Positions 17,955-27,344 of a DNA stretch of 64,000 bases are shown here, in pieces (within the stretch, counting starts at the first letter, position 1; each line of letters opens with the position of its first letter). The position numbers and the translations under genes were made by a program. The stretch lies in NCBI RefSeq assembly GCF_026341815.1, contig NZ_JAPENX010000001.1, positions 6,820,001-6,884,000 of the forward strand, written 5' to 3'. This DNA is from Streptomyces sp. NBC_00572 (GTDB lineage Bacteria > Actinomycetota > Actinomycetes > Streptomycetales > Streptomycetaceae). The notes below the pieces were generated by a model. It made no database searches. It was given only the letters and a program-made list of their open reading frames with translations, and was not told where the DNA came from.

Positions 17955-19502
17955 ATGAGTGGATTCGCAGAGATTCCCGCGTCGGTGACGACGCCCGACG
18001 CGGTGGAGACAAGGATCGGCCCGCTGCGGTTCGCGGACGGGATCCCGGATGCCGCCACGTGCGAGAGGGTGTTCGACCACCTGGATCTGACGCACGGCGT
18101 GAACGCGTATCTCGCGGGTCTGCCGGGGGTTTCGGTCCGGGCGATCCGGCAGGGCTTCCTGGACGCGGGCGTGGCCGACAACACGGTGCTGCTGTACTCG
18201 GGCCTGATGGACAGCGCGTCACTGTTCCTCACCGGTAACGCCGACACCGTGTACTTCCTGAGTTTCCTCGACCTGACGGACGGGCCGGTAACGGTCCAGG
18301 TGCCGCCGGGCTGCCTGGGCACGATCAATGACATGTGGTTCCGCTGGGTGATCGACTTCGGGTTGCCCGGCCCGGACCGCGGTGCCGGTGGTACGTACGT
18401 GTTGCTGCCACCTGGTTACGACGGTCCGGAGCCGGAGGGCGGGCTGTTCGTCCGACGCTGTTCCACCTGGCAGGCCATCGTGCTGGGGCGGGCGTTCCTG
18501 GAGGGTGGTGACCCGGCGCCGACGGTCGCGCGGATCAAGGAGACACTGCGTATCGCCCCGTACACGCCCGGCGGTTACGGCACCAGCATCGGGTCGTTCC
18601 TCCAGGGCAAGGCGCCGCTCGCGCCGCTCGCCTCCGTCGAACCTCCAGCCTTCATCGAGGGCACCGGCCTGGTGATCAACACGCTCCCGCCGAACGACTA
18701 CTCCTTCTACGAGGTGCTCAACACGCTCGTCCAGGAGCAGCCCGCCGACTCCGGAGATCTGGAGGCGGGCGGCGCGTTCCGCGCGATCGGCATCGCCAAG
18801 GGTCAGGAGTTCAAGCCCGACACCCGGATGCGGGGTCTCCTGGAAGAGGCTGTGGCGATCGGCAACGCGAGCGGCCGCACGGTCGGCCTGCGTGCCCGAC
18901 AGCAGGAGGGCTTCGCCTACTACGAGGACTCCGCCTGGTTCAACCCGCTGTTCATCGGTGGCTTCGACTGGACATCCCCGCCGCCAGAGATCACCCCGGA
19001 CGGAGTCCAGCTCCATGACCCCACTTCCGGCCGGGCGTTGAACTCCCGTACCGCTTTCTACTACATCGCCACCGGCGACTCGCCCGCGATGTGCATGCGC
19101 CTGACAGGCGTCGGCTCCCAGTACCTGATGGTCGCGGCCGATTCCGTCGGCGTGCCGCTCGACGGTGCCCGCCACTACCGGCTGACGCTGCCGGCGGGGA
19201 TCCCTGCGGGCCGGTTCTGGTCCTTCACCCTGTACGACAACCAGACCCGGTCCATGCTGCAGACCCCGCAGCGGTACCCCTGGGCTGGGAGCCAGACCTA
19301 CCCCGCCCCCGCGGCCACGGCGAACCCGGACGGCACCACCACCCTCCACCTCGCCCCCGAGCGCCCCGCCGACGCGGCCGAGGGCACCTGGATCCAGACC
19401 ACCCCGGGCAAGGGCTGGTTCGCCATCCTGCGCCTGTACAGCCCCGAGCAGCCCTTTTTCGACAAGACATGGCGACCGAGCGAGGTCGAACCCGCCGACT
19501 GA
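17955..19502 (+). CDS. DUF1254/DUF1214 domain protein
   Basis: The protein is 515 residues. The N-terminal half (about 60-190) has the DUF1254 pattern, including NADTVYFLSFLDLTDGPV and a glycine-rich YVLLPPGYDG. The C-terminal part has the DUF1214 strand pattern ALNSRTAFYYIATGDSPAM and RFWSFTLYDNQTRSMLQTP near residue 420. The two domains occur together in many bacteria, and their activity is unknown. Most relatives carry a signal peptide and this one does not show one. The ribosome site before the ATG is weak. Confidence 0.85.
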   Translation: MSGFAEIPASVTTPDAVETRIGPLRFADGIPDAATCERVFDHLDLTHGVNAYLAGLPGVSVRAIRQGFLDAGVADNTVLLYSGLMDSASLFLTGNADTVYFLSFLDLTDGPVTVQVPPGCLGTINDMWFRWVIDFGLPGPDRGAGGTYVLLPPGYDGPEPEGGLFVRRCSTWQAIVLGRAFLEGGDPAPTVARIKETLRIAPYTPGGYGTSIGSFLQGKAPLAPLASVEPPAFIEGTGLVINTLPPNDYSFYEVLNTLVQEQPADSGDLEAGGAFRAIGIAKGQEFKPDTRMRGLLEEAVAIGNASGRTVGLRARQQEGFAYYEDSAWFNPLFIGGFDWTSPPPEITPDGVQLHDPTSGRALNSRTAFYYIATGDSPAMCMRLTGVGSQYLMVAADSVGVPLDGARHYRLTLPAGIPAGRFWSFTLYDNQTRSMLQTPQRYPWAGSQTYPAPAATANPDGTTTLHLAPERPADAAEGTWIQTTPGKGWFAILRLYSPEQPFFDKTWRPSEVEPAD

Positions 19503-19625
19503 CACGACCGCAGTGGAGTGAACAGCGGCGCAGCGGACTGCGATGCGCTCTCACGGGGAACGTGGCGGGCGCCGGGCGGCCACCTCGAAGGAGCACCCTG
19601 ACAGCTGGCCAAGGAGCATCGCACG

Positions 19626-20579
19626 ATGACGGAATACCACGAGAACGCCCGGCGGTTGCGCAACGCGGTGGAGCCGGTGGCAGCAGGGGTGTATTTCGCC
19701 CCGGAGGCGCACGCGGCGTACGAGGCACTCGGCTTCGACCCGAGCCCGGTTGCCCAGGACGGTGTGGCCCGGCCGGAGATGAAGGCCTACTTCACCAGCC
19801 GCGGCGCGTGCATGGGGCAGGTGCCGGGAGAGGTCGTGGCCGCCGCGTTCGGCTGCTTCAACCCGAAGGCCGTAGTGCCCGGCGTTCATACGGGCTGGCA
19901 GATCACCGACCGGGAGGCAATCATCGAGGCACGGCAGCAGGGCGCGACGGCGATGCTGCAGCGTGTCCTGAGTGAGCAGCCCGAGGGCCTCGCCCGGGTC
20001 ACCGACCTGCTGCGGCGGGCCGCCGACGCGGCACCGTGGCCCGCCCGGGGCATCTACTCGGGGCTGCGCTCGCTCGGTTTCCCCGGCGGGCCCATGGGTG
20101 ACCTGTGGCGGGCGGCGGACCTGGTGCGCGAGCATCGCGGTGACAGCCATGTCATCTCCTGGGCGGTCGGCGGTGTCGACGCCGTGGAGATCCTCCTGCT
20201 GACCGAACAATGGTGGGGGCTTCCGGCCCGCGCCTACACACCCAGCCGTGGATGGACCGAATCCGACATGGACGCCGGCTTCGACAGGCTCAGGGAACGC
20301 GGGCTGATGACCGCCGACGAGAAGCTCACCGACGCGGGTCGGGCATTCCGCGAAGAGATCGAGGTCCGGACCGACGAGCTCGAACGGCCGCTACTGGCCG
20401 CGCTCGGCGACGACCTGGACGAGCTGTTGGAGCACCTCGACGCCTGGTCCGAGGCGATCATCGAGGCCGGTTCCTATCCGCAGAGGATCTCCGGCGTGTA
20501 CAACGTCGGAGGCGGCCCCCACTTCGGCTCGGGGCTGACCATCGACACCGCTGCCGAGATCTTCGGCAACGCCAACTGA
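19626..20579 (+). CDS. SCO6745 family (SalK-like) protein
   Basis: The protein is 317 residues (MTEYHENARRLRNAVEPVAA). It follows the actinobacterial SCO6745/SalK-like pattern: an N-terminal helix, AAYEALGF, a phenylalanine-rich YFTSRGACMGQVPGEVVAAA, then a central WAVGGVDAVEILLLTEQWWG. A winged-helix-like C-terminal part has RLRERGLMTADEKLTDAGRA. The biochemical role is not established. It lies 120 bp after the DUF1254 gene on the same strand and could share its transcript. Confidence 0.75.
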   Translation: MTEYHENARRLRNAVEPVAAGVYFAPEAHAAYEALGFDPSPVAQDGVARPEMKAYFTSRGACMGQVPGEVVAAAFGCFNPKAVVPGVHTGWQITDREAIIEARQQGATAMLQRVLSEQPEGLARVTDLLRRAADAAPWPARGIYSGLRSLGFPGGPMGDLWRAADLVREHRGDSHVISWAVGGVDAVEILLLTEQWWGLPARAYTPSRGWTESDMDAGFDRLRERGLMTADEKLTDAGRAFREEIEVRTDELERPLLAALGDDLDELLEHLDAWSEAIIEAGSYPQRISGVYNVGGGPHFGSGLTIDTAAEIFGNAN

Positions 20580-20902
20580 CCGGGTTTCGCATGATCACGA
20601 TCCTCCCGAGTGGTAAGGCCTGCAACGATGGGCCGTGTCGCCACGCGGCGGTGGCAGGAACCGGTGACTGATGCGGTGGACGCCCGGCGTGCCGGCGGTG
20701 CATTTGACTCACTGAGCCGTTTGCAACCTGCTCCAAGGCGCAACGCGGTCGCCGCAAGCGCAGGGCTCGACTGCAGCGGCTGAGCGCCGTACTTGGCTGC
20801 TGCGGCCAAGTGCGGCGATCAGAGGCGGCTCAGGCCGTGGCGGCGGCTCGTGACGCGCGGCGTCGGCCGGTCCCGCTGTCTGTCGTGCCTAGGTCAGGCC
20901 CG
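20580..20902. other. Intergenic region, nothing recognised
   Basis: These 323 bp between the SCO6745-family gene and a lipase remnant have no supported gene. Fragments of frames on the minus strand hint at eroded coding DNA but match nothing recognised. Confidence 0.4.
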
Positions 20903-21220
20903 CTAAAGGTGGTCGAGCAGCCAGGAGCCATGCTCGCTGCTGATGAGCCGGCCTCCGGGGTCGACAGCGCCGGTGGTGTTCTCGTGGAAGTCGTCGGCGG
21001 TCAGCTTGCTCGCGAAGTTGCCGTTGACCAGCTTCAGCAACCTGGGCCTCTGCGGCCACTGGCCCAGCCTCTCCAACGCCTCGCTCTCTTCTTGGGAGGG
21101 CGCCGTTCCGTTGCAGGAGAAGTACGTATCGGTCTGGTGCTGCATCCTGTCTGTCTTCGAGGCGGTTGTCGCCTGGTGCGGCCGCTTCTCGCCCTCGAGT
21201 CCGGCTGCACCATCGCTCAA
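20903..21220 (-). pseudogene. Truncated paralogue of the lipase-like hydrolase
   Basis: The minus frame ends in a stop at 20903 and includes ESEALERLGQWPQRPRLLKL then VNGNFASKL. This parallels the central part of the hydrolase at 11964-13211 (LNALERVGSWPQIPRLLG). The part with the catalytic Ser is missing and there is no convincing start. It is either the remains of a duplication within the island or of a related gene that came in with another element. Confidence 0.55.
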
Positions 21221-21318
21221 TACGTGTTGGTATGGAGTGGTAGGCCCGCCCCGAGCATGGTCGTGCCCGGTAGTCAGGTCTTGATCCGGTCACTCATCCA
21301 TCCGCGGAGGAGACACAC

Positions 21319-21891
21319 ATGGCCTCCGACCCCGATTCGGTCGCGGAATATGGGCAAGAATCGGTGGTCATCGCCAGCTTCGATGGACACCGTGACGCCG
21401 AACGCATGCTGGCATCGCTCGGGCGAGGCTTTCGCAAGAAGGCACGCAAGGGCGGAACGACTGCTGCCGTCATCGGAGCCAACACCGACGGGTCACTGAA
21501 GCTGACGCAGTCTCGCGTGACGACAGCCAACGACTTCGCCTACACCCTGATGTCTGTCTCGCTCGCATGGATGGTCGGACTCATGGGAATCCGGTCGATG
21601 TTGAAAGGGGCCAAGGGCGAGGCCCACGCCGCGCACGTGCGTCAAGGACACCTACGGGCGGATGCGCACCAAGCCCACGAGATCCTCGCCGAAGCCGGCC
21701 CGAACGCGGTAATCACGCTGGTCCGTTGCAAGGATCGAGACACGCGGCAAATGGTCGCGGCAGCAGCCGCCGACCGTGCAAGACGAAGCTGGGACGGCTC
21801 GCTCACAGATTTTCTCGCCGCCCTCGATCCCGGAAGCACTCACGACTGGGTGCGCGCTGCCCTCGGTGAGCCCACCAGTACGAACCGCTAA
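21319..21891 (+). CDS. DUF1269-like protein
   Basis: The protein is 190 residues from an ATG with cggaggagac just upstream. The first 60 residues (VVIASFDGHRDAERMLASL and AAVIGANTDGSLKLTQSR) resemble the ferredoxin-like first part of DUF1269 proteins, which read VV.F.....A......L and a D.DG..KL.Q strand. A short hydrophobic stretch (YTLMSVSLAWMVGLMGI) follows where the glycine-rich membrane part of that family lies. The rest is charged. The next gene carries a second domain of this type, so the two may work together. Function unknown. Confidence 0.6.
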   Translation: MASDPDSVAEYGQESVVIASFDGHRDAERMLASLGRGFRKKARKGGTTAAVIGANTDGSLKLTQSRVTTANDFAYTLMSVSLAWMVGLMGIRSMLKGAKGEAHAAHVRQGHLRADAHQAHEILAEAGPNAVITLVRCKDRDTRQMVAAAAADRARRSWDGSLTDFLAALDPGSTHDWVRAALGEPTSTNR

Positions 21892-22040
21892 GGCTTGTCC
21901 CGAAATGATCTTCAGAGGTGGGCGCTGTCTCCTTTGAGGCGGCAGACCCGGAGGACAGCCCGAGTCCGTTTGAGAGGAGCGCTGTCGTGACGTTCGTGGA
22001 GAAGCACAGGCTTGGAAGCGATGGGTCGGAGCGTACGGCT

Positions 22041-22070
22041 CGAAGATCTCCTGGGAGGGGGAGATCTTCG
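22041..22070. promoter_or_regulatory. 11-bp inverted repeat over a ribosome binding site
   Basis: cgaagatctcc (22041-22051) and ggagatcttcg (22060-22070) are perfect complements around a loop of tgggaggg. The right arm and loop form the only purine-rich ribosome site (gggaggggga) before the ATG at 22078. An mRNA hairpin here would hide the site; as DNA it could be an operator. Confidence 0.5.
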
Positions 22071-22077
22071 GTGTAGC

Positions 22078-22851
22078 ATGTGTGAGGCGTTGGCCGAAAC
22101 GTATCCCGAGTACGCCGGCCAGGCGACGGCGGCCGCGACGATGGAGTGGCTCAATGTCCATCTCGCCGAGGACTACGGCCACGCGATCGGCGTGAGCATC
22201 AGTCTGGAGCAGGCGGAGAAGCCGGGCCGGGAAGGCGCGGAGTTTGTCCGCAAGCATTCGTTCGAAGAGGTGGCCAAGATGGTGGCCAAGGAGACCCCGG
22301 CAGCCGACAAGCTGTACGAGGAACTCGGCCGCCACGCCAGCACCCCCGAGATGAAGGCCTTCGCTGACGCCTTGATGGTGCACGAGCCCGCGCTCCGTGA
22401 CTGGGTCAAGTCCGAGGTCGATGGAAACTCCGACGGGGCCGAAAAGATCTTCGCTTATCTCGAACGCCACGGGATCAGCAGAAAGGAAGCGGTGACCCCA
22501 CGGCGAGACAGAGAAAGCTACCGCGGGGATACGCAACACCTGGTGCTCGCGTTCTTCCCCGACGAGGACCTCGCCGACGAGGCAGCGATGGTGCTGAAGG
22601 ACTGGGAGCAGGCCAGCGAGCACATGAAGGTCGACGGGGTCGGCCTACTCGTCAAGGACAAGAACGGCGAGATCAAGGAACACAAGCTCGGCCCGTGCCC
22701 ATCCCGCCCCAGTTCGTACGCATCCTCCGCGCACACATCGAACGCTTCGGCGTGGCGCCGGACGGCCGGCTGTTCCGGAACCGGGCCGGCAACTACGTGG
22801 ACCCAGCGGCCTATGGCACGACATGGGCGCGGGCGCGGAAGTACGTGCTGA
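22078..22851 (+). CDS. Helical domain plus DUF1269-like domain, C-terminus replaced at a recombination junction
   Basis: The frame runs 257 residues from the ATG at 22078. Residues 1-135 are helical and resemble a ferritin/rubrerythrin-like bundle (AEDYGHAIGVSISLEQAEK, ADKLYEELGRHASTPEMKAF, VHEPALRDWVKSEVDG). Residues about 150-205 are DUF1269-like (HLVLAFFPDEDLADEAAMVL, GVGLLVKDKNGEIKEHKLG). At about 22690 the DNA switches to integrase coding sequence in another frame, so the last 53 residues are shadow translation rather than the native membrane part. The product is probably damaged. A longer start at a TTG (22012) is less likely. Confidence 0.55.
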   Translation: MCEALAETYPEYAGQATAAATMEWLNVHLAEDYGHAIGVSISLEQAEKPGREGAEFVRKHSFEEVAKMVAKETPAADKLYEELGRHASTPEMKAFADALMVHEPALRDWVKSEVDGNSDGAEKIFAYLERHGISRKEAVTPRRDRESYRGDTQHLVLAFFPDEDLADEAAMVLKDWEQASEHMKVDGVGLLVKDKNGEIKEHKLGPCPSRPSSYASSAHTSNASAWRRTAGCSGTGPATTWTQRPMARHGRGRGSTC

Positions 22852-23099
22852 CACGAATGGAGCTCGCCTCCGGGCTGGCCAAGCGGCCCTACGATCTCAG
22901 GCACGCCGGCATCTCGTTCTGGTTGTACTCCGGTGTGGACGCGGCCGAATGCGCTCGCCGCGCGGGTCAGAGCATCGAGGCTCTCTTCCGTCACCACGCC
23001 AAGTTCCTGGATGGCGTGCGGGAGCAGGCCAACCGCCTCATCGAGCAGTCCATGGAGGAGTGGGACCGCGTCAGCCGAGGTGAGGCCCCTGCGGGCTGA
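22695..23099 (+). pseudogene. C-terminal part of a tyrosine integrase, catalytic Tyr lost
   Basis: This 134-residue frame begins abruptly (VPIPPQFVRILRAHIERFG) and holds the C-terminal catalytic part of a phage-type integrase: RLFRNRAGNYVDPAAYGTTW, then box II KRPYDLRHAGISFWLYSG. The usual GHS and YAK pair further on reads AGQSIEALFRHHAKFLDG, so the box II glycine-histidine and the nucleophilic tyrosine are both replaced. The N-terminal domain and first catalytic Arg are absent. It ends SRGEAPAG, stop 23097-23099, at the start of repeat copy B. Confidence 0.85.
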
Positions 23100-23212
23100 G
23101 CCGGAGTTTTGGTCCGTGACTGGTCCGAAGGGGCTGGTCAGGATCGGGACACCGGTGGGATGAAGTGGGAGTTTCGATGCAAACACGACCCCGTGATATG
23201 CGGGGTGAGCGA

Positions 23213-23250
23213 GAGGCGCCTGACTGGTAAAAGCCCAGGTCAGGCGCCTC
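23213..23250. terminator. Bidirectional hairpin terminator
   Basis: gaggcgcctgac (23213-23224) pairs perfectly with gtcaggcgcctc (23239-23250), and tttgtgt follows on the plus strand. It lies between the converging integrase remnant and aldehyde dehydrogenase gene and can end both transcripts. Confidence 0.75.
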
Positions 23251-23261
23251 TTTGTGTGCCT

Positions 23262-24785
<1,524 letters not shown>

Positions 24786-24829
24786 GGGCATGGCCTCCCT
24801 GGGACGCGCCGGCCGTCCCTGACCGGCGC

Positions 24830-26251
24830 TCACCGGCGAGTGTGCGGACCCGGACGTTGCAAGACCGTTGCACCGGCGGACAGTTCCGCCTCCAACGCGT
24901 CCAGGCGTGCCCGTACGGGCGGGAGCCGGGACGCCGGAACCGCCGCGCACAGCGCGCGCCAGACGACCCGATCGTCCTCGCCCCACACGCTGTACGCCCA
25001 GTCGGCGAGCAGCCCCGGATCGCCCCTGTCCACGAGCGCCGCCCGCAGCCGGTCCGCGAGCCGCTCCCGCAGCCGTACGACCCCGGGGGCGGACGAGGAG
25101 GGCAACAGCGGACCCGCGTACTCCCCGGCCGCCGCCGCCACGGCCCCCGAGGCGAGCCGCCGGTCCACCGCCGCGAAGTCCGCGTCCACCACACCCGCAA
25201 GGCGGTACGGGCGCGACCGCAGCAGATCCGGACCCAGCAGCGCCCGCAGCCGGGACAACTCCGCCCGCAGGGTCACCGGAGTGACCGACTCGTCCTCGTA
25301 GAGCAGCATGAGGAGCTCCTCGCCGCCCACTCCCTCCGGGCGGTGCGCGAGCAGCACCAGGATCTCGCTGTGGCGGCGGCTCAGCCGGATCCGCCGGCCG
25401 CCGGTCGAGAGCAGCGCCTCGTCGCGTCCCAGCGCCGCGAGGCTGAGCTTGCCCGCGTCCGGGACCGGCCCGAGAAGCGCCAGTTGCGACTCGGCCGCCC
25501 GCGCCACCGCCTGGACGAAGCCGAGACTGTGCGGGTGTGCGAGCCGCCGCCCGCCCGTGATGTCGACCGCGCCGAGCACCCGCCCGCTGCGCGGATCGTG
25601 CACGGGCGCGGCGGCGCACGTCCACGCCCGCACCGGGTGCCGGAAGTGTTCGGCTGCGACCACCTGCACCGGGCGGTCGACGGCGAGGGCGGTCCCGGGC
25701 GCGTTCGTCCCGGCCGCCGCCTCCGACCAGCGCGCCCCGGCCACGAAGTTCATTCCCAGCGCCTTGCGCAGTGTCGCCGGGTGACCCTCGACCCACAGCA
25801 TCCGCCCGGCGGCGTCGCAGACCGCGAGCAGATGCTCCCCGTCCGTCGCGTACGCCCCCATCAGCTCCCGGATCACCGGCATCGCCGCCGCCAGCGGATG
25901 GCCCTCTCGGTACGCGGCGAGCTCGTCCTCGTCCAGCTCCACCCGGGCCGCGCCGTCCGGGCTCACGCGCGCGCGTGCGGAACGCCGCCACGACGCGGCG
26001 ACCAGCGGCCGGACCTGCCCGGAGGCGGGGGGCTCGGGTGAGTCGTCGGATGCCCCAGCGGGTTCGGAGCACGCATCAGCGGGCCCGGAGGACGGTTCGC
26101 CGGGGGCGGATGGTGCCTCCCCGAGGCCGGCGAGCGCCTCCCGGGGGCCGGGGTCCCCTCTGTGTGAATCCGCCGTCTTCGCCCGCCCGGCCACCCACGT
26201 ATCGCTCAACTCGGCCTCCTCGTCGAGGTCGTCCCGGCCCGTCGGGCTCAT
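24830..26251 (-). CDS. GAF-domain transcriptional regulator (AcoR-like)
   Basis: The protein is about 473 residues. After a variable acidic N-terminus it has the AcoR-type sensor start RPLVAASWRRSARARVSP, a GAF domain (HLLAVCDAAGRMLWVEGHP, NFVAGARWSEAAAGTNAPG, VHDPRSGRVLGAVDITGG) and a C-terminal winged-helix-like part (RHSEILVLLAHRPEGVGGEE, VTLRAELSRLRALLGPDLL) that replaces the sigma-54 domain of AcoR. Such proteins often sit beside aldehyde or acetoin dehydrogenase genes and switch them on when substrate is bound. Its adjacency to the dehydrogenase supports that. The start is uncertain: an upstream GTG at 26290 is also in frame. Confidence 0.85.
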   Translation of the reverse strand: MSPTGRDDLDEEAELSDTWVAGRAKTADSHRGDPGPREALAGLGEAPSAPGEPSSGPADACSEPAGASDDSPEPPASGQVRPLVAASWRRSARARVSPDGAARVELDEDELAAYREGHPLAAAMPVIRELMGAYATDGEHLLAVCDAAGRMLWVEGHPATLRKALGMNFVAGARWSEAAAGTNAPGTALAVDRPVQVVAAEHFRHPVRAWTCAAAPVHDPRSGRVLGAVDITGGRRLAHPHSLGFVQAVARAAESQLALLGPVPDAGKLSLAALGRDEALLSTGGRRIRLSRRHSEILVLLAHRPEGVGGEELLMLLYEDESVTPVTLRAELSRLRALLGPDLLRSRPYRLAGVVDADFAAVDRRLASGAVAAAAGEYAGPLLPSSSAPGVVRLRERLADRLRAALVDRGDPGLLADWAYSVWGEDDRVVWRALCAAVPASRLPPVRARLDALEAELSAGATVLQRPGPHTRR

Positions 26252-26347
26252 CGTGATGCTCGGGGACGCCGTCGACAAGCGGCCGGGCACCCGGTCATGC
26301 GCACCCTGTCCGGGACCGGCCCCCGACCGCTCACGTACAGTAGGGCT

Positions 26348-26447
26348 CGGGCCGTGACTGGCGCTTGAGGTGGATCACCACCGGGGAGCGGCCCGGCGGG
26401 AGCGTGCTCCACCGGCGCGACCGTACCGATGCCGTGCGCCTGGGCGA
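26348..26447 (+). promoter_or_regulatory. ZTP riboswitch (pfl motif)
   Basis: The leader of folD carries the two conserved halves of the pfl/ZTP aptamer: gccgtgactggcg (26351 onward) followed by a hairpin-closing ccaccggggagcg, and after a variable linker gccgtgcgcctgggc (26431-26445). The order and spacing fit. The aptamer senses ZTP, which builds up when 10-formyl-tetrahydrofolate runs low, and in actinobacteria it often precedes folD. Thirty-odd bases separate it from the folD ribosome site, so the output could be on translation or termination. Confidence 0.85.
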
Positions 26448-26480
26448 ATCACCGGTCAGAGACGACGCCCAGGAGTTGCC

Positions 26481-27335
26481 ATGTCCACCAGCACCGCCGC
26501 CCTCATGGACGGCACGGCCCTCGCCCGCCGTACGGTCGAGGAGACCGCCGCCCGCGCCGCCGAGATCACCCGCCGCACCGGCGTCACCCCGTGTCTCGCG
26601 ACCGTCCTGGTCGGCGCGGACCCGGCCTCCGTGACGTACGTGAAGATGAAGCAGAACCGCTGCGCGAAGGTCGGAATCCGCTCCAAGCACGTCGAGCTCC
26701 CCGCCTCCACGACGACCGAGGAACTCGTCGCCGCGATCACCGCGCTCTCCGAGGATCCCGAGGTCCACGGCATCCTCCTCCAGCACCCCGTCGGCCCGCA
26801 CATCGACGAGCGCGCCGCCTTCGAGGCCATCGCCCCGGAGAAGGACGTCGACGGCGTCACCATGGCCTCCTTCGCCGCCATGGGATTCGGCCTGCCCGGC
26901 TTCGTCTCCTGCACGCCCGGCGGCATCATGCGCCTCCTCGACGCCTACGACGTCGAACTCCGGGGCAAGCGCGCCGTCGTCGTCGGCCGCAGCGCCATCC
27001 TCGGCAAGCCGGCCGGGCTGCTCCTCCTCGGCCGCGACGCCACCGTCACCTACTGCCACTCCCGCACCGAGGACCTCTCCTCCGTGGTCCGCGAGGCCGA
27101 TGTCCTCGTGGCCGCCGTCGGCAAGCCGAACTTCATCAAGGGTGCGGACATCAAGCCCGGCGCCGTCGTCGTCGACGCCGGCTACAACCCGGGCAACGTC
27201 GGCGACGTCGACTTCGCCTCGGCCGCCGAGCGCGCCTCCCTCATCACCCCGGTCCCCGGCGGTGTCGGCCCCATGACCATCGCCGTGCTCCTCGCCCAGA
27301 CGGTCGAGGGCGCCGAGCGTCAGCTCGGCCTGTAG
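26481..27335 (+). CDS. folD: Bifunctional methylenetetrahydrofolate dehydrogenase/cyclohydrolase FolD
   Basis: The protein is 284 residues from an ATG behind aggag. It converts 5,10-methylene-THF to 10-formyl-THF in two steps. Family signatures are present: VGADPASVTYVKMKQNRCAK with the catalytic Lys, GILLQHPVGPHID, EKDVDGV, CTPGGIMRLL, the Rossmann VVVGRSAILGKPAGLLLL and the C-terminal TPVPGGVGPMTIAVLL. A ZTP riboswitch lies in its leader, fitting one-carbon control. Confidence 0.97.
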   Translation: MSTSTAALMDGTALARRTVEETAARAAEITRRTGVTPCLATVLVGADPASVTYVKMKQNRCAKVGIRSKHVELPASTTTEELVAAITALSEDPEVHGILLQHPVGPHIDERAAFEAIAPEKDVDGVTMASFAAMGFGLPGFVSCTPGGIMRLLDAYDVELRGKRAVVVGRSAILGKPAGLLLLGRDATVTYCHSRTEDLSSVVREADVLVAAVGKPNFIKGADIKPGAVVVDAGYNPGNVGDVDFASAAERASLITPVPGGVGPMTIAVLLAQTVEGAERQLGL

Positions 27336-27344
27336 GGGCGGTTC

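Noticed and set aside
21892..22040. Possible insertion-sequence end (gatcatttcgggacaagcc on the minus strand)
   Set aside because: It looks like an IS terminal region, but no transposase frame or matching second end was found.
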